Positions 36,421-45,725 are shown, counted from the first letter of the stretch. The stretch: DNA of 64,000 nucleotides from Paenibacillus apiarius (GCF_017052585.1 NZ_JAFFHZ010000001.1:4464001-4528000), one strand, 5' to 3'. Notes: a model not told the origin generated them from the letters alone. A program made the numbers and translations.

Positions 36421-36780
36421 ATGACCATCCAATTGGATACCGATTATGGAAAAGTGAGTATTTCCGAAGAAGTCGTAGCAGTCATCGCCGGATCTGCGGC
36501 AATGGAATGTTATGGACTTGTGGGCATGGCTTCGCGCAAGCAATTAAAGGACGGCATTGCCGAACTGCTTGGACGTGAAAATTTGTCGCGTGGTGTCGAA
36601 GTGCGCCAGGAACAGGATGCGCTACATATAGATTTATATATTATCCTTAGTTACGGGACGAAGATTTCCGAAGTGGCGCACAACATTCAAGTGAAGGTGA
36701 AATACGTGCTGAATGAAATAGTCGGTCTCACCGTTAACGAAGTGAACATCTTTGTGCAGGACGTGCGTGTATCAAGCTAG
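36421..36780 (+). CDS. yloU: Asp23/Gls24-family protein (YloU)
   Basis: A 119-residue protein of the alkaline-shock (Asp23/Gls24) family, membrane-associated envelope-stress proteins. The pattern GKVSISEEVVAVIAGSAAMEC followed by GLVGM, and the C-terminal VNEVNIFVQDVRV, are characteristic. The start is taken at ATG 36421; a GTG at 36409 sits on the AAAAAGGAGTG ribosome site. It is followed after 15 bases by the fakA-like gene, as in other Bacilli. Confidence 0.92.
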   Translation: MTIQLDTDYGKVSISEEVVAVIAGSAAMECYGLVGMASRKQLKDGIAELLGRENLSRGVEVRQEQDALHIDLYIILSYGTKISEVAHNIQVKVKYVLNEIVGLTVNEVNIFVQDVRVSS

Positions 36781-36795
36781 GAAGGGGAATATTCG

Positions 36796-38553
36796 TTGAA
36801 CAAGCGTTCTTTAAATGGAACACAATTTGCCAATATCGTGCTGGGCGGTGCAGATTCGCTCCATCGCCATGCCGAATACGTCAATACATTGAATGTTTTT
36901 CCGGTACCGGATGGGGACACGGGAACGAACATGAATTTGACGATGACTGCTGGCATTACGGAAATGAAAGCAAAAATGTCAACATCTATCGCCAAAACGG
37001 CGGAGGTGTTGTCTAAAGGGCTGCTTATGGGTGCTCGGGGGAACTCGGGTGTTATCTTATCTCAATTATTCCGCGGGTTCAGCCGGGGAGTAGCAGGCCA
37101 TGATGAAGTGAATTCAGTCCAATTCGCGCATGCGATGCAGAGCGGCGTGGAGACGGCATATAAGGCGGTCGTCAAGCCTGTTGAAGGCACGATTCTGACC
37201 GTCGCAAAAGAAACGGCCAAGCATGCGGTTCATATTGCCCGCCGGACTCCGGACTTGGTCGATTTCATGCGTGAAGTGGTAGCCAAAGCGAATGAAGCAT
37301 TGAAGAAGACACAGGATATGCTGCCCGTTTTGAAGCAAGTCGGGGTGGTTGACTCGGGTGGACAAGGCTTAGTATATATTTATGAAGGTTTTTTAAGCGT
37401 GCTTGAATCCGAAGACGGCGTATTTCACGAGACGGCAGTTCCTGCTGCGGCACCCGCTCAGGCGAAGCAGCCTGCGGCGCCCGCCCTTGAAGCGCCAATT
37501 TCTGCGCAGGCCAAGCTGAACACGGAAGACATCGAGTTTTTATATGATATGGAATTTTTTATTGACCGTTCCCGCAACGGTTCTAATGCCAAGCCGTTTA
37601 ATGAGGATTTTTTCAGGAAAGCGCTTGCTAAAAACGGGGATTCCATTATCGTCATTCCGGATGACGACATTATTAAAGTTCATGTCCATTCCCGCAAGCC
37701 GGGTGAAGTCCTGGATCTGGCGATGGGATACGGGGAACTTATCCGAATTTGCATCTTAAATATGCGCGAGCAGCATCGGGAACTCATTCAAGGCGAGCAT
37801 GGGGAAGTGTCTGCTATGCCTGAGGTATTTGCCGATATTCCTGCGCCTGCAATGTCCGCGGAGACATTGCCTGTCGAACCGCCGGCCGATGAGATTGCCC
37901 CTTACGGTTTTATTGCTGTGGCGATGGGTCAAGGCATTGGTGATATATTCAACAGTCTGGGCGTGGACGTCGTGTTGTCGGGCGGACAGACGATGAACCC
38001 GAGCACGCAAGATTTCATCGATGCGATCGAGACGATTTCGGCGCAGCATATTTACATTTTGCCGAACAATTCCAATATTGTGATGGCAGCGAAGCAAGCG
38101 GCTGAGATTGTGGAGCGCGGTGTGACGGTCATTCCAAGCAAGACGATTCCGCAAGGCATTGCCGCGGCTTTTGCGTTCCAGGAAGATGAGAGCTTGGAAG
38201 TAAACACGACGGCAATGGAAGCTGCCATCAGCCATATCATATCGGGTCAAGTGACGTATGCTGTCCGGGATACGACGCTTGATGGCCTCGACATTAAAGC
38301 AGGCCACTATATGGGCATTGCAAACGGCAAAATTATCGCGACGACCGAATCGGTAAACGATACGCTGCAGCAGTTGTTGACGAAGATGCTGGCTGACGGC
38401 GGAGAAGTCGTTACATTGCTTACCGGGGAAGAAGCGCGCGAAGAAGATACGGAAACTTTGATCGCGTGGCTGAATGAGGAATATCCGGAAGCCGAAGTGG
38501 AAGTGCATCAAGGCGGACAGCCGATTTATTCCTATATTGTTTCCGTCGAATAA
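36796..38553 (+). CDS. fakA: Fatty acid kinase, DhaL-domain protein (FakA/YloV)
   Basis: ATP-dependent kinase that phosphorylates FakB-bound exogenous fatty acids for phospholipid synthesis. It has 585 residues. The N-terminal DhaL domain (about 1-205) holds the metal/ATP motif NVFPVPDGDTGTNMNLT (about 35) and the loops LMGARGNSGVILSQ (about 80) and VDSGGQGLVYIYEG (about 187). A middle domain (about 235-335) has DIEFLYDMEFFID, and the C-terminal domain (about 365-580) has LPNNSNIVMAAKQAAE. A Pro/Ala-rich linker (about 213-235) follows DhaL. The start is a TTG at 36796 with GGAAGGGG upstream. The DegV-family partner follows directly, completing a kinase/fatty-acid-carrier pair. Confidence 0.9.
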   Translation: MNKRSLNGTQFANIVLGGADSLHRHAEYVNTLNVFPVPDGDTGTNMNLTMTAGITEMKAKMSTSIAKTAEVLSKGLLMGARGNSGVILSQLFRGFSRGVAGHDEVNSVQFAHAMQSGVETAYKAVVKPVEGTILTVAKETAKHAVHIARRTPDLVDFMREVVAKANEALKKTQDMLPVLKQVGVVDSGGQGLVYIYEGFLSVLESEDGVFHETAVPAAAPAQAKQPAAPALEAPISAQAKLNTEDIEFLYDMEFFIDRSRNGSNAKPFNEDFFRKALAKNGDSIIVIPDDDIIKVHVHSRKPGEVLDLAMGYGELIRICILNMREQHRELIQGEHGEVSAMPEVFADIPAPAMSAETLPVEPPADEIAPYGFIAVAMGQGIGDIFNSLGVDVVLSGGQTMNPSTQDFIDAIETISAQHIYILPNNSNIVMAAKQAAEIVERGVTVIPSKTIPQGIAAAFAFQEDESLEVNTTAMEAAISHIISGQVTYAVRDTTLDGLDIKAGHYMGIANGKIIATTESVNDTLQQLLTKMLADGGEVVTLLTGEEAREEDTETLIAWLNEEYPEAEVEVHQGGQPIYSYIVSVE

Positions 38554-38579
38554 GGACAATGTGAAGGGGGGATTTCTGT

Positions 38580-39449
38580 ATGGCCCATATCCGTATCGTA
38601 ACGGACAGCACCGCGGATATTCCGCATGAAGTGCGAGCGCGTTACGGAATTGACATGGTTCCTCTCAAAGTGCATTTCGGCAATGAAATGTATAAGGATG
38701 CGGTAACTATCAATGCGGAAGAGTTCTATGAGAAGTTGGCGAAAGCAAAGCAATTGCCGACAACGTCCCAACCTTCGCCAGTTGAGTTCATGGATGTATT
38801 CAAGCGTTTGAATGACGAGCAGCCGGATACTCAGATTATTTCGATTCATCTCTCAGCAGCCTTAAGCGGAACGTACCAATCCGCCGTACTTGCCAAAAAT
38901 ATGATGGAGGAAGCAGCGGACATTACGATTGTCGATTCCAAATCCGCCTCCTACGGCTTCGGGCTCATTGTTGTCGAAGCGGCGCGCATGGCTCAAGCCG
39001 GCCATTCCAAAGAAGAAATATTGGCGATGATTGAACGTTATCAGCAGGAGCGCAAGCTTTATTTTCTGGTGGACACGCTGGAATATTTGCAAAAGGGCGG
39101 ACGCATCGGGAAAGCCGCCGCTCTGTTCGGTACCCTGCTTAACATTAAACCGATACTTTCTGTCGATAGTGAAGGCGAAGTATGCGCGTTGGATAAGGTG
39201 CGTGGCCATAGAAAGGCCTTGGGGCGCGTGCTGGAATTTTTGCGGCGCGACTTCGCAGGGAAACCGGTGCATGCAGTCATCGGGTATACGAGCGATAAAT
39301 CAGCAACAGACGAATTGAAGGAAGCAGTTAGGGCTGCGTTTGACTTGCGTTCCTTGGACTATGCGATCATTGGATCCGTCATCGGAACGCATGTAGGAAC
39401 GGGCGTCGGCGCTGTGTTCATGTGGCCCGCAGACGAAGGGCACGCTTAA
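38580..39449 (+). CDS. DegV-family fatty-acid-binding protein (FakB-like)
   Basis: A protein of 289 residues in the DegV family, which bind a single fatty acid and present it to FakA. The conserved IRIVTDSTADIP (about 5) and TTSQPSP (about 62, ligand-carboxylate contact) are seen. HLSAALSGTYQSA (about 92) and DTLEYLQKGGRIG (about 165) also match. The C-terminal GAVFMWPADEGHA ends the fold. AAGGGGGG lies before the ATG at 38580. B. subtilis has sdaAB-sdaAA here instead, so this gene takes their place between fakA and recG. Confidence 0.92.
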   Translation: MAHIRIVTDSTADIPHEVRARYGIDMVPLKVHFGNEMYKDAVTINAEEFYEKLAKAKQLPTTSQPSPVEFMDVFKRLNDEQPDTQIISIHLSAALSGTYQSAVLAKNMMEEAADITIVDSKSASYGFGLIVVEAARMAQAGHSKEEILAMIERYQQERKLYFLVDTLEYLQKGGRIGKAAALFGTLLNIKPILSVDSEGEVCALDKVRGHRKALGRVLEFLRRDFAGKPVHAVIGYTSDKSATDELKEAVRAAFDLRSLDYAIIGSVIGTHVGTGVGAVFMWPADEGHA

Positions 39450-39471
39450 GGAAAGTGAACGGAATGTCATT

Positions 39472-41520
39472 ATGATTCATCTTCAACAATGTCCGGTAAC
39501 GATGATTAAAGGCGTGAGCGCTTCGAAAGAACAAGAGCTTCACGCCTTTGGCATCTTTACTGTTGCTGATTTGCTCGATTATTTCCCGTTTCGATATGAA
39601 GATTTTAGCCTTCGCCATCTGAGCGAAGTGAAGGATGGAGACAAAGTTACCGTTGAAGGACGCATTATGAGCGTCCCTGTTCTGCAGCGATATGGCCGTA
39701 AATCACGTTTGTCGTGCAAGGTGTTGATCGATGAATGGCTCGTCACGGCTACTTGGTTCAATCGTCATTATTTGCGCGAGGAGTTAACGCAAGGGCGCGA
39801 CATCGTCTTAACAGGCAAGTGGGACGGGCGCCGCATGCAGCTTACCGTATCGGCTTCGGAGTTCCCGGACCGTGGCGGCGGACGCAAGGATACGCTGCAG
39901 CCAGTGTATTCCGTGGGCGGCAAGATTACGCAGACGTGGATGCGCAAGACGGTTGCACAGGCGCTGCAGCAATTCGGCGAGGCGGTTCCAGAGCTGCTGC
40001 CGGCCGATCTCATGCGTCGCTACCGGCTGATGCCGCGCAAGCAGGCCGTACGGGCGATGCATGTGCCGCAAAATGTGGAAGAGGGCAAGCAGGCCCGCAG
40101 ACGAATGGTATATGAGGAACTGCTCTTGTTCCAATTGAAGCTGCACGCTTTTCGGGCGGTAACGCGCGAGCGTGCAGACGGCGTGGCGCACGAAGTCGAC
40201 AATGCGACCGTCCGGCAGTTTGTGCGCAGTCTGCCGTTTGAGCTGACCGAAGGCCAGAAGCAGGCGGTTACCGATATATTGCATGATATGCGCTCGCCAT
40301 CCTGCATGAATCGGTTGCTGCAGGGCGATGTAGGTTCCGGCAAGACGGTCGTGGCGGCTGTCGCTCTGTACGCTGCGGTTCGGGCGGGATACCAAGGCGC
40401 GCTGATGGTGCCGACCGAAATCTTGGCGGAGCAGCACCTTCGCTCGTTGAAGAAGCTGTTCGAGCCGCATGACATCGAAGTGGGGCTGCTCACGGGCAGC
40501 CTGACCGAACGCAAGCGGCGGGATCTGCTGGGCGCGCTGCAGATGGGGATGATTGACATCCTCGTCGGCACCCAAGCGCTGATTCAGGACGATGTCCATT
40601 ATCGCAAGCTCGGACTTGTCGTCACCGACGAGCAGCATCGCTTCGGAGTGAACCAGCGCAGCATTTTGCGTCGTAAAGGATTGAATCCCGATGTGCTGAC
40701 GATGACGGCCACGCCAATTCCGCGGACACTGGCGATTACGGCATTTGGCGATATGGATGTGTCCTCCATTCGCGAGCGGCCGGCCGGGCGGAAAGCGATT
40801 AAGACGTATTGGGTAAAGCATGATATGCTCGATCGGGTGCTTGGCTTTATACGTCGTGAAGTGTCCACAGGCCGCCAGGCTTATGTCATCTGTCCGCTTA
40901 TCGAAGAGTCGGACAAGCTGGACGTGCAAAATGCAATCGATGTGCATGTGCAGATGCAGCAAGCTCTTCCCGACCTCCATGTAGGCCTGCTTCACGGACG
41001 GATGCCCACGGCGGAGAAGGATGAGGTGATGCGCTCGTTCAGTTCCGCTGAGACGAATGTGCTCGTATCGACGACCGTCATCGAGGTTGGCGTCGATGTG
41101 CCGAACTCTACGCTCATGATCGTCATGGATGCAGAGCGCTTCGGTCTGTCGCAGCTGCATCAGCTGCGCGGGCGCGTCGGACGCGGCGGCCATCAATCGT
41201 ACTGTATTTTGATTGCCGATCCGAAATCTGAAGTGGGGCAAGAGCGGATGCGCATCATGACGGAGACCGACGACGGCTTTGAACTGTCGCAGCGCGATCT
41301 GGAACTGCGCGGACCGGGCGATTTCTTCGGTACGAAGCAGAGCGGTCTGCCTGAATTTAAGTTGGCGGACATGACGAACGATTTCGCCGTGCTGGAGCAA
41401 GCGCGAGATGATGCGGCAGCGTTTATCCGTTCGGAAGCGTTCTGGACTTCCCCTGAGTATGGGCTGCTGCGCGATGTGCTGCAGCAGGAGCAGCTGTTCC
41501 AGGGAGAGCTTCTCGATTAA
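39472..41520 (+). CDS. recG: ATP-dependent DNA helicase RecG
   Basis: Branch-migration helicase that remodels stalled forks and R-loops. It has 682 residues. The N-terminal wedge/OB domain (about 60-155) has VTVEGRIMSVPVLQRYGR. Walker A LLQGDVGSGKTVVA lies at about 285, the DEQH box VTDEQHRFGVNQR at about 384, TATPIPRTL at about 412, and the TRG motif region QLHQLRGRVGRGGHQSYC at about 560. The C-terminal QRDLELRGPGDFFGTKQSG is typical. It begins 22 bases after degV. A weak stem with GCCCGTTTT/AAAACGGGC follows the stop. Confidence 0.96.
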   Translation: MIHLQQCPVTMIKGVSASKEQELHAFGIFTVADLLDYFPFRYEDFSLRHLSEVKDGDKVTVEGRIMSVPVLQRYGRKSRLSCKVLIDEWLVTATWFNRHYLREELTQGRDIVLTGKWDGRRMQLTVSASEFPDRGGGRKDTLQPVYSVGGKITQTWMRKTVAQALQQFGEAVPELLPADLMRRYRLMPRKQAVRAMHVPQNVEEGKQARRRMVYEELLLFQLKLHAFRAVTRERADGVAHEVDNATVRQFVRSLPFELTEGQKQAVTDILHDMRSPSCMNRLLQGDVGSGKTVVAAVALYAAVRAGYQGALMVPTEILAEQHLRSLKKLFEPHDIEVGLLTGSLTERKRRDLLGALQMGMIDILVGTQALIQDDVHYRKLGLVVTDEQHRFGVNQRSILRRKGLNPDVLTMTATPIPRTLAITAFGDMDVSSIRERPAGRKAIKTYWVKHDMLDRVLGFIRREVSTGRQAYVICPLIEESDKLDVQNAIDVHVQMQQALPDLHVGLLHGRMPTAEKDEVMRSFSSAETNVLVSTTVIEVGVDVPNSTLMIVMDAERFGLSQLHQLRGRVGRGGHQSYCILIADPKSEVGQERMRIMTETDDGFELSQRDLELRGPGDFFGTKQSGLPEFKLADMTNDFAVLEQARDDAAAFIRSEAFWTSPEYGLLRDVLQQEQLFQGELLD

Positions 41521-41643
41521 GCCCGTTTTCGGCAAATGTCAAAAACGGGCGGATAGTAGACAAGCGGGCAGGCATATATTGGAACTAATGCAGCTAGTGT
41601 CCCAAGGACAACGGCGGCTTATGTTCCGGAGGTGTTACACCGC

Positions 41644-41931
41644 ATGAGTTATGTGAAATACGGTATTAGTCCGCAGCTGGTTGAACGAATAAAGCAAAAG
41701 CTAAAAAATCCTGCGGCCAAAGAGCGCGTTAAGCTCCTTTTGGATGGGGTCACGAAGGCGGACTTGCAAAATCGCCCCGCAGTGCGCCGCCTGCTGCGTC
41801 AAATCACGCAGGCGTTGAACGAATCATTGAATGCGCAGCAGGAAGAACAAATCATTCAGTTCGTCATTGCGCAGAAGATAGACCCGAACAATACGTTTCA
41901 TCTACTTAAGCTGTGGGGGATGTTTCGGTAA
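41644..41931 (+). CDS. spoVIF: Stage VI sporulation protein F
   Basis: A 95-residue protein of the SpoVIF (YjcC) family needed for spore-coat assembly with GerE. The C-terminal half carries the family pattern NRPAVRRLLRQITQALN, then EQIIQFVIAQKID and a hydrophobic tail ending LLKLWGMFR. GGAGG precedes the ATG at 41644; upstream ATG 41632 in frame overlaps the ribosome site. Followed by a strong terminator. The N-terminal 30 residues are less conserved-looking, so the family call is by the C-terminal part. Confidence 0.8.
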   Translation: MSYVKYGISPQLVERIKQKLKNPAAKERVKLLLDGVTKADLQNRPAVRRLLRQITQALNESLNAQQEEQIIQFVIAQKIDPNNTFHLLKLWGMFR

Positions 41932-41950
41932 ATGCACGATAGTGAAGGGA

Positions 41951-41979
41951 AGCCCGGTTCATGTAGAACCGGGCTTTTG
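41951..41979 (+). terminator. Rho-independent terminator after spoVIF
   Basis: AGCCCGGTTC (41951-41960) and GAACCGGGCT (41966-41975) pair perfectly around ATGTA, followed by a short T run. Confidence 0.9.
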
Positions 41980-42547
41980 AGCATTCTGAAGGGAAGTTCA
42001 AGTGCTGGCCTTACCCCTTCTTGAATGGAGATGTTGTCCGTTTGCTCCTTTGCTTCACTCTCCCATACAGTCAGAAAGGATAATATGAAGGGGGAACTGC
42101 AAGACGTTTCGTATAGCAGTCATGTCATAAAGCAACCGTTCATGATGCCAGATAACCTGGCTGACCTAGCAGCGTCAATAGGCGCATTGGTTCGCTGCCT
42201 TCCCGATGGAAGGGGAGAAGAAAGCAAAGCTTCGTATATCGCTAGCCTGAACGCGCCACTGCCTAAGCGAAAAGTTTCGTTGATTCTGCTTTTCCGTAGA
42301 TGTTACGCCTTCGAATGATTTTTAAATGCAAGAATTATATATTTAATGTTACATAATCGATTTACATATGAACTGAAGCAGATTAATCTAAAATGAGGTA
42401 AAGGGGCGGCGTTCATATAGCGGGGCAGACTTTGAAAAGCACTCGATTTTCATTGCTCTGTCATGTGCGGTGTCAGTCATGAGGACTGTCCCTCGTGCCT
42501 CGGGTCATTCAAACCATTTGGGACAATCCCGTTATTTTTTGAGGTTG
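41980..42547. other. Gap of about 570 bases without a supported gene
   Basis: Short frames exist (97 codons at 42025-42318; about 80 codons in two frames at 42463-42720). None has a ribosome site with family-like composition, and the last two overlap the minus-strand SRAP gene. The stretch from 42300 to 42420 is A+T-rich. It marks the boundary between the conserved yloA-recG core and the accessory right half. Confidence 0.5.
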
Positions 42548-43222
42548 TTACAGCCGTTGGATGCAGGCAGGGTCATCTATCTGCGTATTGCCCACCTTCG
42601 CATCCACTGGATAGGCTTCCATCTCTGCCGCAGGATAAGGACGAAGGAAGGACTGGAGCTGGCCCGTGTCGGTCATGCGTCGATCAAGCCAGAACGATAG
42701 CTGCTCTTCCGGAACGATGACGGGCATCCGATCATGGATGGAGGCCATTAGTTCATTCGGCTCCGTCGTAATGACGGTGCAGGTGCTTATCTTTTCCCCT
42801 TCGGCATTCAGCCACGTGTCATATAGTCCTGCCATGCTGAGCAATTGTCCGTCCTTGCGGACGATACGCATCGGCTGCTTCGTGCCATCGGCGCCGCGCT
42901 TCCACTCATAGAAGCCGTCTGCCGGAATGATGCAGCGTTTGCGCTCGAACGGCAGACGGAACGCCGGCTTCTCTCGCAGCGTCTCCGCCCGCGCGTTGAT
43001 GGTGCGCCACGCTGTTTTATCGTCCTTGGCCCATGCAGGAACCAGGCCCCACTTCAGCGGGCCGAGCCGAAGCTTCGTTCCGTCATGAATAAGGGCCGGC
43101 ACCGATTGGCTTGGCGCAATATTGTAGCGGGGGGCATGAAAAGGGATGGCAGGTCCCGGATCGATCGAATAATAAGCCATAAGCTGTTCCAATGTAACTG
43201 TTAACGTAAATCTTCCACACAT
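42548..43222 (-). CDS. SOS-response-associated peptidase (SRAP/YedK/HMCES family)
   Basis: Forms a thiazolidine crosslink between its N-terminal cysteine and abasic sites in single-stranded DNA, shielding them. It has 224 residues. Cys2 is in MCGRFTLTV; the active-site Asn is in YNIAPSQSVPA (about 34). WGLVPAWAKDD, INARAET (about 77), the Glu in IPADGFYEW (about 106) and the His in IHDRMPVIV (about 160) are all present. It is divergently oriented from the UvrX-type polymerase gene, and the shared gap holds LexA/DinR-like sites. Its ribosome site on the minus strand is AAAGGATGCGC upstream of the ATG at 43222. Confidence 0.92.
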   Translation of the reverse strand: MCGRFTLTVTLEQLMAYYSIDPGPAIPFHAPRYNIAPSQSVPALIHDGTKLRLGPLKWGLVPAWAKDDKTAWRTINARAETLREKPAFRLPFERKRCIIPADGFYEWKRGADGTKQPMRIVRKDGQLLSMAGLYDTWLNAEGEKISTCTVITTEPNELMASIHDRMPVIVPEEQLSFWLDRRMTDTGQLQSFLRPYPAAEMEAYPVDAKVGNTQIDDPACIQRL

Positions 43223-43405
43223 GACAGCTGCGCATCCTTTCTTCTCGTGCCGGGATCGTATCGAATACGATTACCGGACAGGCTCCTCTCCATTTTATCA
43301 CAAACTGCCGTTTGTCGTGGAATCCAAAGGCTCTATCACTTGGCTAAATAAAATATATGTACATATATAGCAGCATTCATATGTAATATATCCCGGTTGA
43401 AACAG

Positions 43406-43417
43406 GAATATATGTTC
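43406..43417. promoter_or_regulatory. LexA/DinR-like site (one mismatch)
   Basis: GAATATATGTTC differs at one position from GAAC-N4-GTTC, the core of the Bacillus SOS box CGAACRNRYGTTCG. It lies 21 bases before a perfect box and in the SRAP-polymerase divergent gap. Confidence 0.5.
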
Positions 43418-43437
43418 TGTATTCTGTGTATATATAA

Positions 43438-43449
43438 GAACAGATGTTC
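43438..43449. promoter_or_regulatory. LexA/DinR SOS box
   Basis: GAACAGATGTTC is a perfect match to the core GAAC-N4-GTTC, and the inner four bases AGAT also fit the RNRY rule. It lies 68 bases before the polymerase start (43517) and overlaps a TATATATAAG stretch that could be the -10 region. LexA repression of both divergent genes is inferred. Confidence 0.75.
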
Positions 43450-43516
43450 TTTTTAGGGGTGATGTTGTGGCGCGGGATGTAATACAGGATGTAATGCGGG
43501 GCGTAAGAGCAGCTAT

Positions 43517-44758
43517 ATGAGCAAACCAGCCGAACGGATTATTATGTTGGCGGACTGTCAATCTTTTTATGCAAGTGTTGAGAAGGCGTCTCACCCTGAA
43601 TACAAGAACAAACCGCTCGTCGTAGCTGGGGATCCTGCGCGGCGGTCAGGCATCGTCCTTGCCGCATGCCCGCTTGCGAAGCGGCACGGAATTACGACGG
43701 CAGAACGCCTTGGCGAAGCTGTGGGCAAATGTCCGGAGCTCGTTGTCGTTCGGCCCCATATGGAGGAATATATTCGGGTATCGCTGCACATTACCGCAAT
43801 ATTGCAGTCGTATACTGATTTGGTGGAACCGTACAGCATTGACGAGCAGCACCTGGACGTGACAGGCAGCCTGTCGTTATTTGGTGATCCGGAAATGATT
43901 GCGAAGCGCATTCAACAACAGGTTCAAATGGAAACCGGCGTATACACAAGAATTGGCATCAGCTTCAACAAGGTTGTCAGCAAGATGGCGTGCGATAACT
44001 TTGCGAAGAAGAACGCAAGCGGCATCTTTACCCTTTCGCGGGATAAGCTGCCTGATGTGCTGTGGCCGCTTCCCGTGCATCAAATGTTCATGATCGGCTC
44101 ACGGATGACCGGGCATTTGCACCGGATGGGCATCCGTACGATCGGAGAGTTGGCGCAGACGCCGTTATCCAAGCTGAGGCAGCGGTGGGGGATTAACGGC
44201 GAGGTCATCTGGCGGATTGCCAACGGCATCGATTCGTCGCCCGTTACGCCGGGCACGCACGATCGGCAGAAGGGAATCGGCCATCAGATGACGCTCCCCC
44301 GTGATTATGTCACGCAGGAAGAGATCGAGATCGTCATTCTGGAACTGTGCGAGCTGGTGTGCCATCGCTGCCGGACGAAGGGGTATATGGGGCAGGTCGT
44401 TCATGTTGGCTGCCAAGGAGCGGACTTCGATCGCCCGACGGGGTTTTCCCGGGAAATGAAAATCGAAGATCCCACGAACATAACGGACGAGGTGTATCGA
44501 GCGGCGTGCGTGCTGTTCCGCCGGCACTGGAACGGACTCCCGGTGCGCAAGATCGGTGTGTCGCTGACAGGCTTGACCGGCAGCGAAGAATACCAGCTGA
44601 CCCTGTTCGACGATCGCGAGCGGAAGATGGCATTGGAACGCACGACAGATTGGATTAAACAAAAATATGGAGATACGGCGATAATGCGAGCGACTTCTCT
44701 GAAGGAGGCCGGCCAAGCGAAAGACCGTTCCCAAAAAATTGGAGGGCACTACAAATGA
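43517..44758 (+). CDS. Y-family DNA polymerase, UvrX/YqjW type
   Basis: A translesion polymerase of 413 residues, DinB/UmuC superfamily; closest in layout to B. subtilis UvrX and YqjW. Catalytic acidic residues are in IIMLADCQSFYASVEKAS (about 9-25) and EPYSIDEQHLDVTGSL (about 104; D-E pair). The thumb helix-hairpin-helix region is GIRTIGELAQTP (about 205). The little-finger domain follows (about 240-350). It is followed with a 4-base overlap by the YolD-like gene, the usual partner arrangement. Start is ATG 43517; no strong ribosome site is seen. Confidence 0.9.
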   Translation: MSKPAERIIMLADCQSFYASVEKASHPEYKNKPLVVAGDPARRSGIVLAACPLAKRHGITTAERLGEAVGKCPELVVVRPHMEEYIRVSLHITAILQSYTDLVEPYSIDEQHLDVTGSLSLFGDPEMIAKRIQQQVQMETGVYTRIGISFNKVVSKMACDNFAKKNASGIFTLSRDKLPDVLWPLPVHQMFMIGSRMTGHLHRMGIRTIGELAQTPLSKLRQRWGINGEVIWRIANGIDSSPVTPGTHDRQKGIGHQMTLPRDYVTQEEIEIVILELCELVCHRCRTKGYMGQVVHVGCQGADFDRPTGFSREMKIEDPTNITDEVYRAACVLFRRHWNGLPVRKIGVSLTGLTGSEEYQLTLFDDRERKMALERTTDWIKQKYGDTAIMRATSLKEAGQAKDRSQKIGGHYK

Positions 44759-45093
44759 GTAAAAAGCTGCAAGCTAATGGTTTATTCGAATCTTCACGGA
44801 TGATGCTACCCGAGCATAAGGAGGCATACGTCCGTCACCAGCAGAGCTTGGAGCGCAAGCGGCGGCCGGTGTTAGATGCGCAAGAAGTAGAGCAAATCGC
44901 CCGTGCCATTGCCGAATCCATATGGAACGGCACGCCGATCAGGTTAACGGTGTACGGTGACTGGGAAGATCGGGAGTTAATCGGCACAGTCGTCCGGTTC
45001 GATAAGGAACAGGAACAAATTAAATTGCAGGGGACAGAGGAGGGGGAATGGATCAAGTTCTGCAATATTATAGGAGCCAGCTCTGCTCTATAA
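44755..45093 (+). CDS. YolD-like family protein
   Basis: A 112-residue protein of the YolD-like family, found beside UvrX-type polymerases in Firmicutes and phages, predicted functional partner in SOS mutagenesis. The pattern RMMLPEHKEAY (about 15) and the C-terminal VYGDWEDRELIGTVVRFDKEQ with EWIKFCNIIG is typical. It overlaps the polymerase stop by four bases (ATGA) and has GGAGG just upstream. It is expected to be SOS-induced with the polymerase. Confidence 0.88.
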   Translation: MSKKLQANGLFESSRMMLPEHKEAYVRHQQSLERKRRPVLDAQEVEQIARAIAESIWNGTPIRLTVYGDWEDRELIGTVVRFDKEQEQIKLQGTEEGEWIKFCNIIGASSAL

Positions 45094-45112
45094 TCCATAA
45101 CTAAGCCGGTTC

Positions 45113-45132
45113 CCGTTAGAAGGATCCGGCTT
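45113..45132. terminator. Hairpin between convergent genes
   Basis: AAGCCGG (45113-45119) and CCGGCTT (45126-45132) pair. The T run on either side is poor. It lies 20 bases after the YolD-like gene and about 115 bases after the end of the minus-strand gene, so it could end either transcript. Confidence 0.4.
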
Positions 45133-45247
45133 AATTCGCTGGGCGGCCCGCGAAGAACGGAATGAATCAGCGGCAGAACGTCCGGTCATGACGCTTATAT
45201 GCAGGCATGGCACCGATGCGCCGGCGATCTGGGCAAGGAAAGCACGG

Positions 45248-45634
45248 CTATGTGGCAGACATGTGCAAATACTTCTGCATCAAGCTTTTCACCTCGGCAC
45301 GAATCAGCCCTCGAAGCATATAGAACGAGTGATGGTAGCCACGGCAGACGTACTGGACGCGCACGCCATGCTGCTCGCGTTCCTCCTCGTATACTTTGAT
45401 GCCGCGCTGACGGAACTGCCGCCTGAGACGGAACAGGTCGGTTGAGGCGTCGTCTTGTGCCTGACGCAGCCGCTGAACGTAAATGTCAGCCAACTTCAGA
45501 CCGGAAGCGGCAAGACGTTTAATATCCCGCTCCAGCACATCGAGAATAAGCGTTTGGATGACGTATTGCTTAACAATGAAGGCATCTTCCCCGTCGTGTG
45601 GAGGAGAGCCATTCGCAGCGGAAAGAGAACCCAT
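45248..45634 (-). CDS. Unknown protein with upstream LexA-like boxes
   Basis: A 128-residue soluble, charged protein I cannot assign. Helical stretches (VKQYVIQTLILDVLERDIKRLAAS, split at about 20-45) are followed by VQRLRQAQDDASTDLFRLRRQF. A compact C-terminal part has GIKVYEEEREQHG and VQYVCRGYHHSFYMLRG, ending in a helix VKSLMQKYLHMS. The start is taken at ATG 45634, with AAGGAGG 11 bases upstream; earlier in-frame codons (45655, 45679) precede or lie in that site. Two LexA/DinR-like sites lie 60 and 92 bases upstream. This and its position beside the SOS polymerase suggest a DNA-damage-induced gene. No homologous function is known to me. Confidence 0.7.
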   Translation of the reverse strand: MGSLSAANGSPPHDGEDAFIVKQYVIQTLILDVLERDIKRLAASGLKLADIYVQRLRQAQDDASTDLFRLRRQFRQRGIKVYEEEREQHGVRVQYVCRGYHHSFYMLRGLIRAEVKSLMQKYLHMSAT

Positions 45635-45694
45635 TCCTATCTCTTCCTCCTTCATTTTTTTTGGGCTAAAAGCAAACAAAAAAAATCAAAATAC

Positions 45695-45706
45695 GAACCT
45701 TTGTTC
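45695..45706. promoter_or_regulatory. LexA/DinR-like SOS box
   Basis: GAACCTTTGTTC matches the GAAC-N4-GTTC core exactly, with a leading C. It lies 60 bases upstream of the minus-strand unknown gene (start 45634) and about 147 bases before the Crp/Fnr start. Confidence 0.65.
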
Positions 45707-45725
45707 TTATTGTATTCATAATACC

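Noticed and set aside
39808-41535. Minus-strand frame of 575 codons
   Set aside because: It is antisense to recG; long only because of codon bias in that gene.
42025-42318. 97-codon plus frame in the 41.9-42.5 kb gap
   Set aside because: No recognisable family and no convincing ribosome site. I kept it only as a note on the gap.
45188-45445. Plus-strand frame of 85 codons
   Set aside because: It is antisense to the better-supported minus-strand gene with the LexA boxes.
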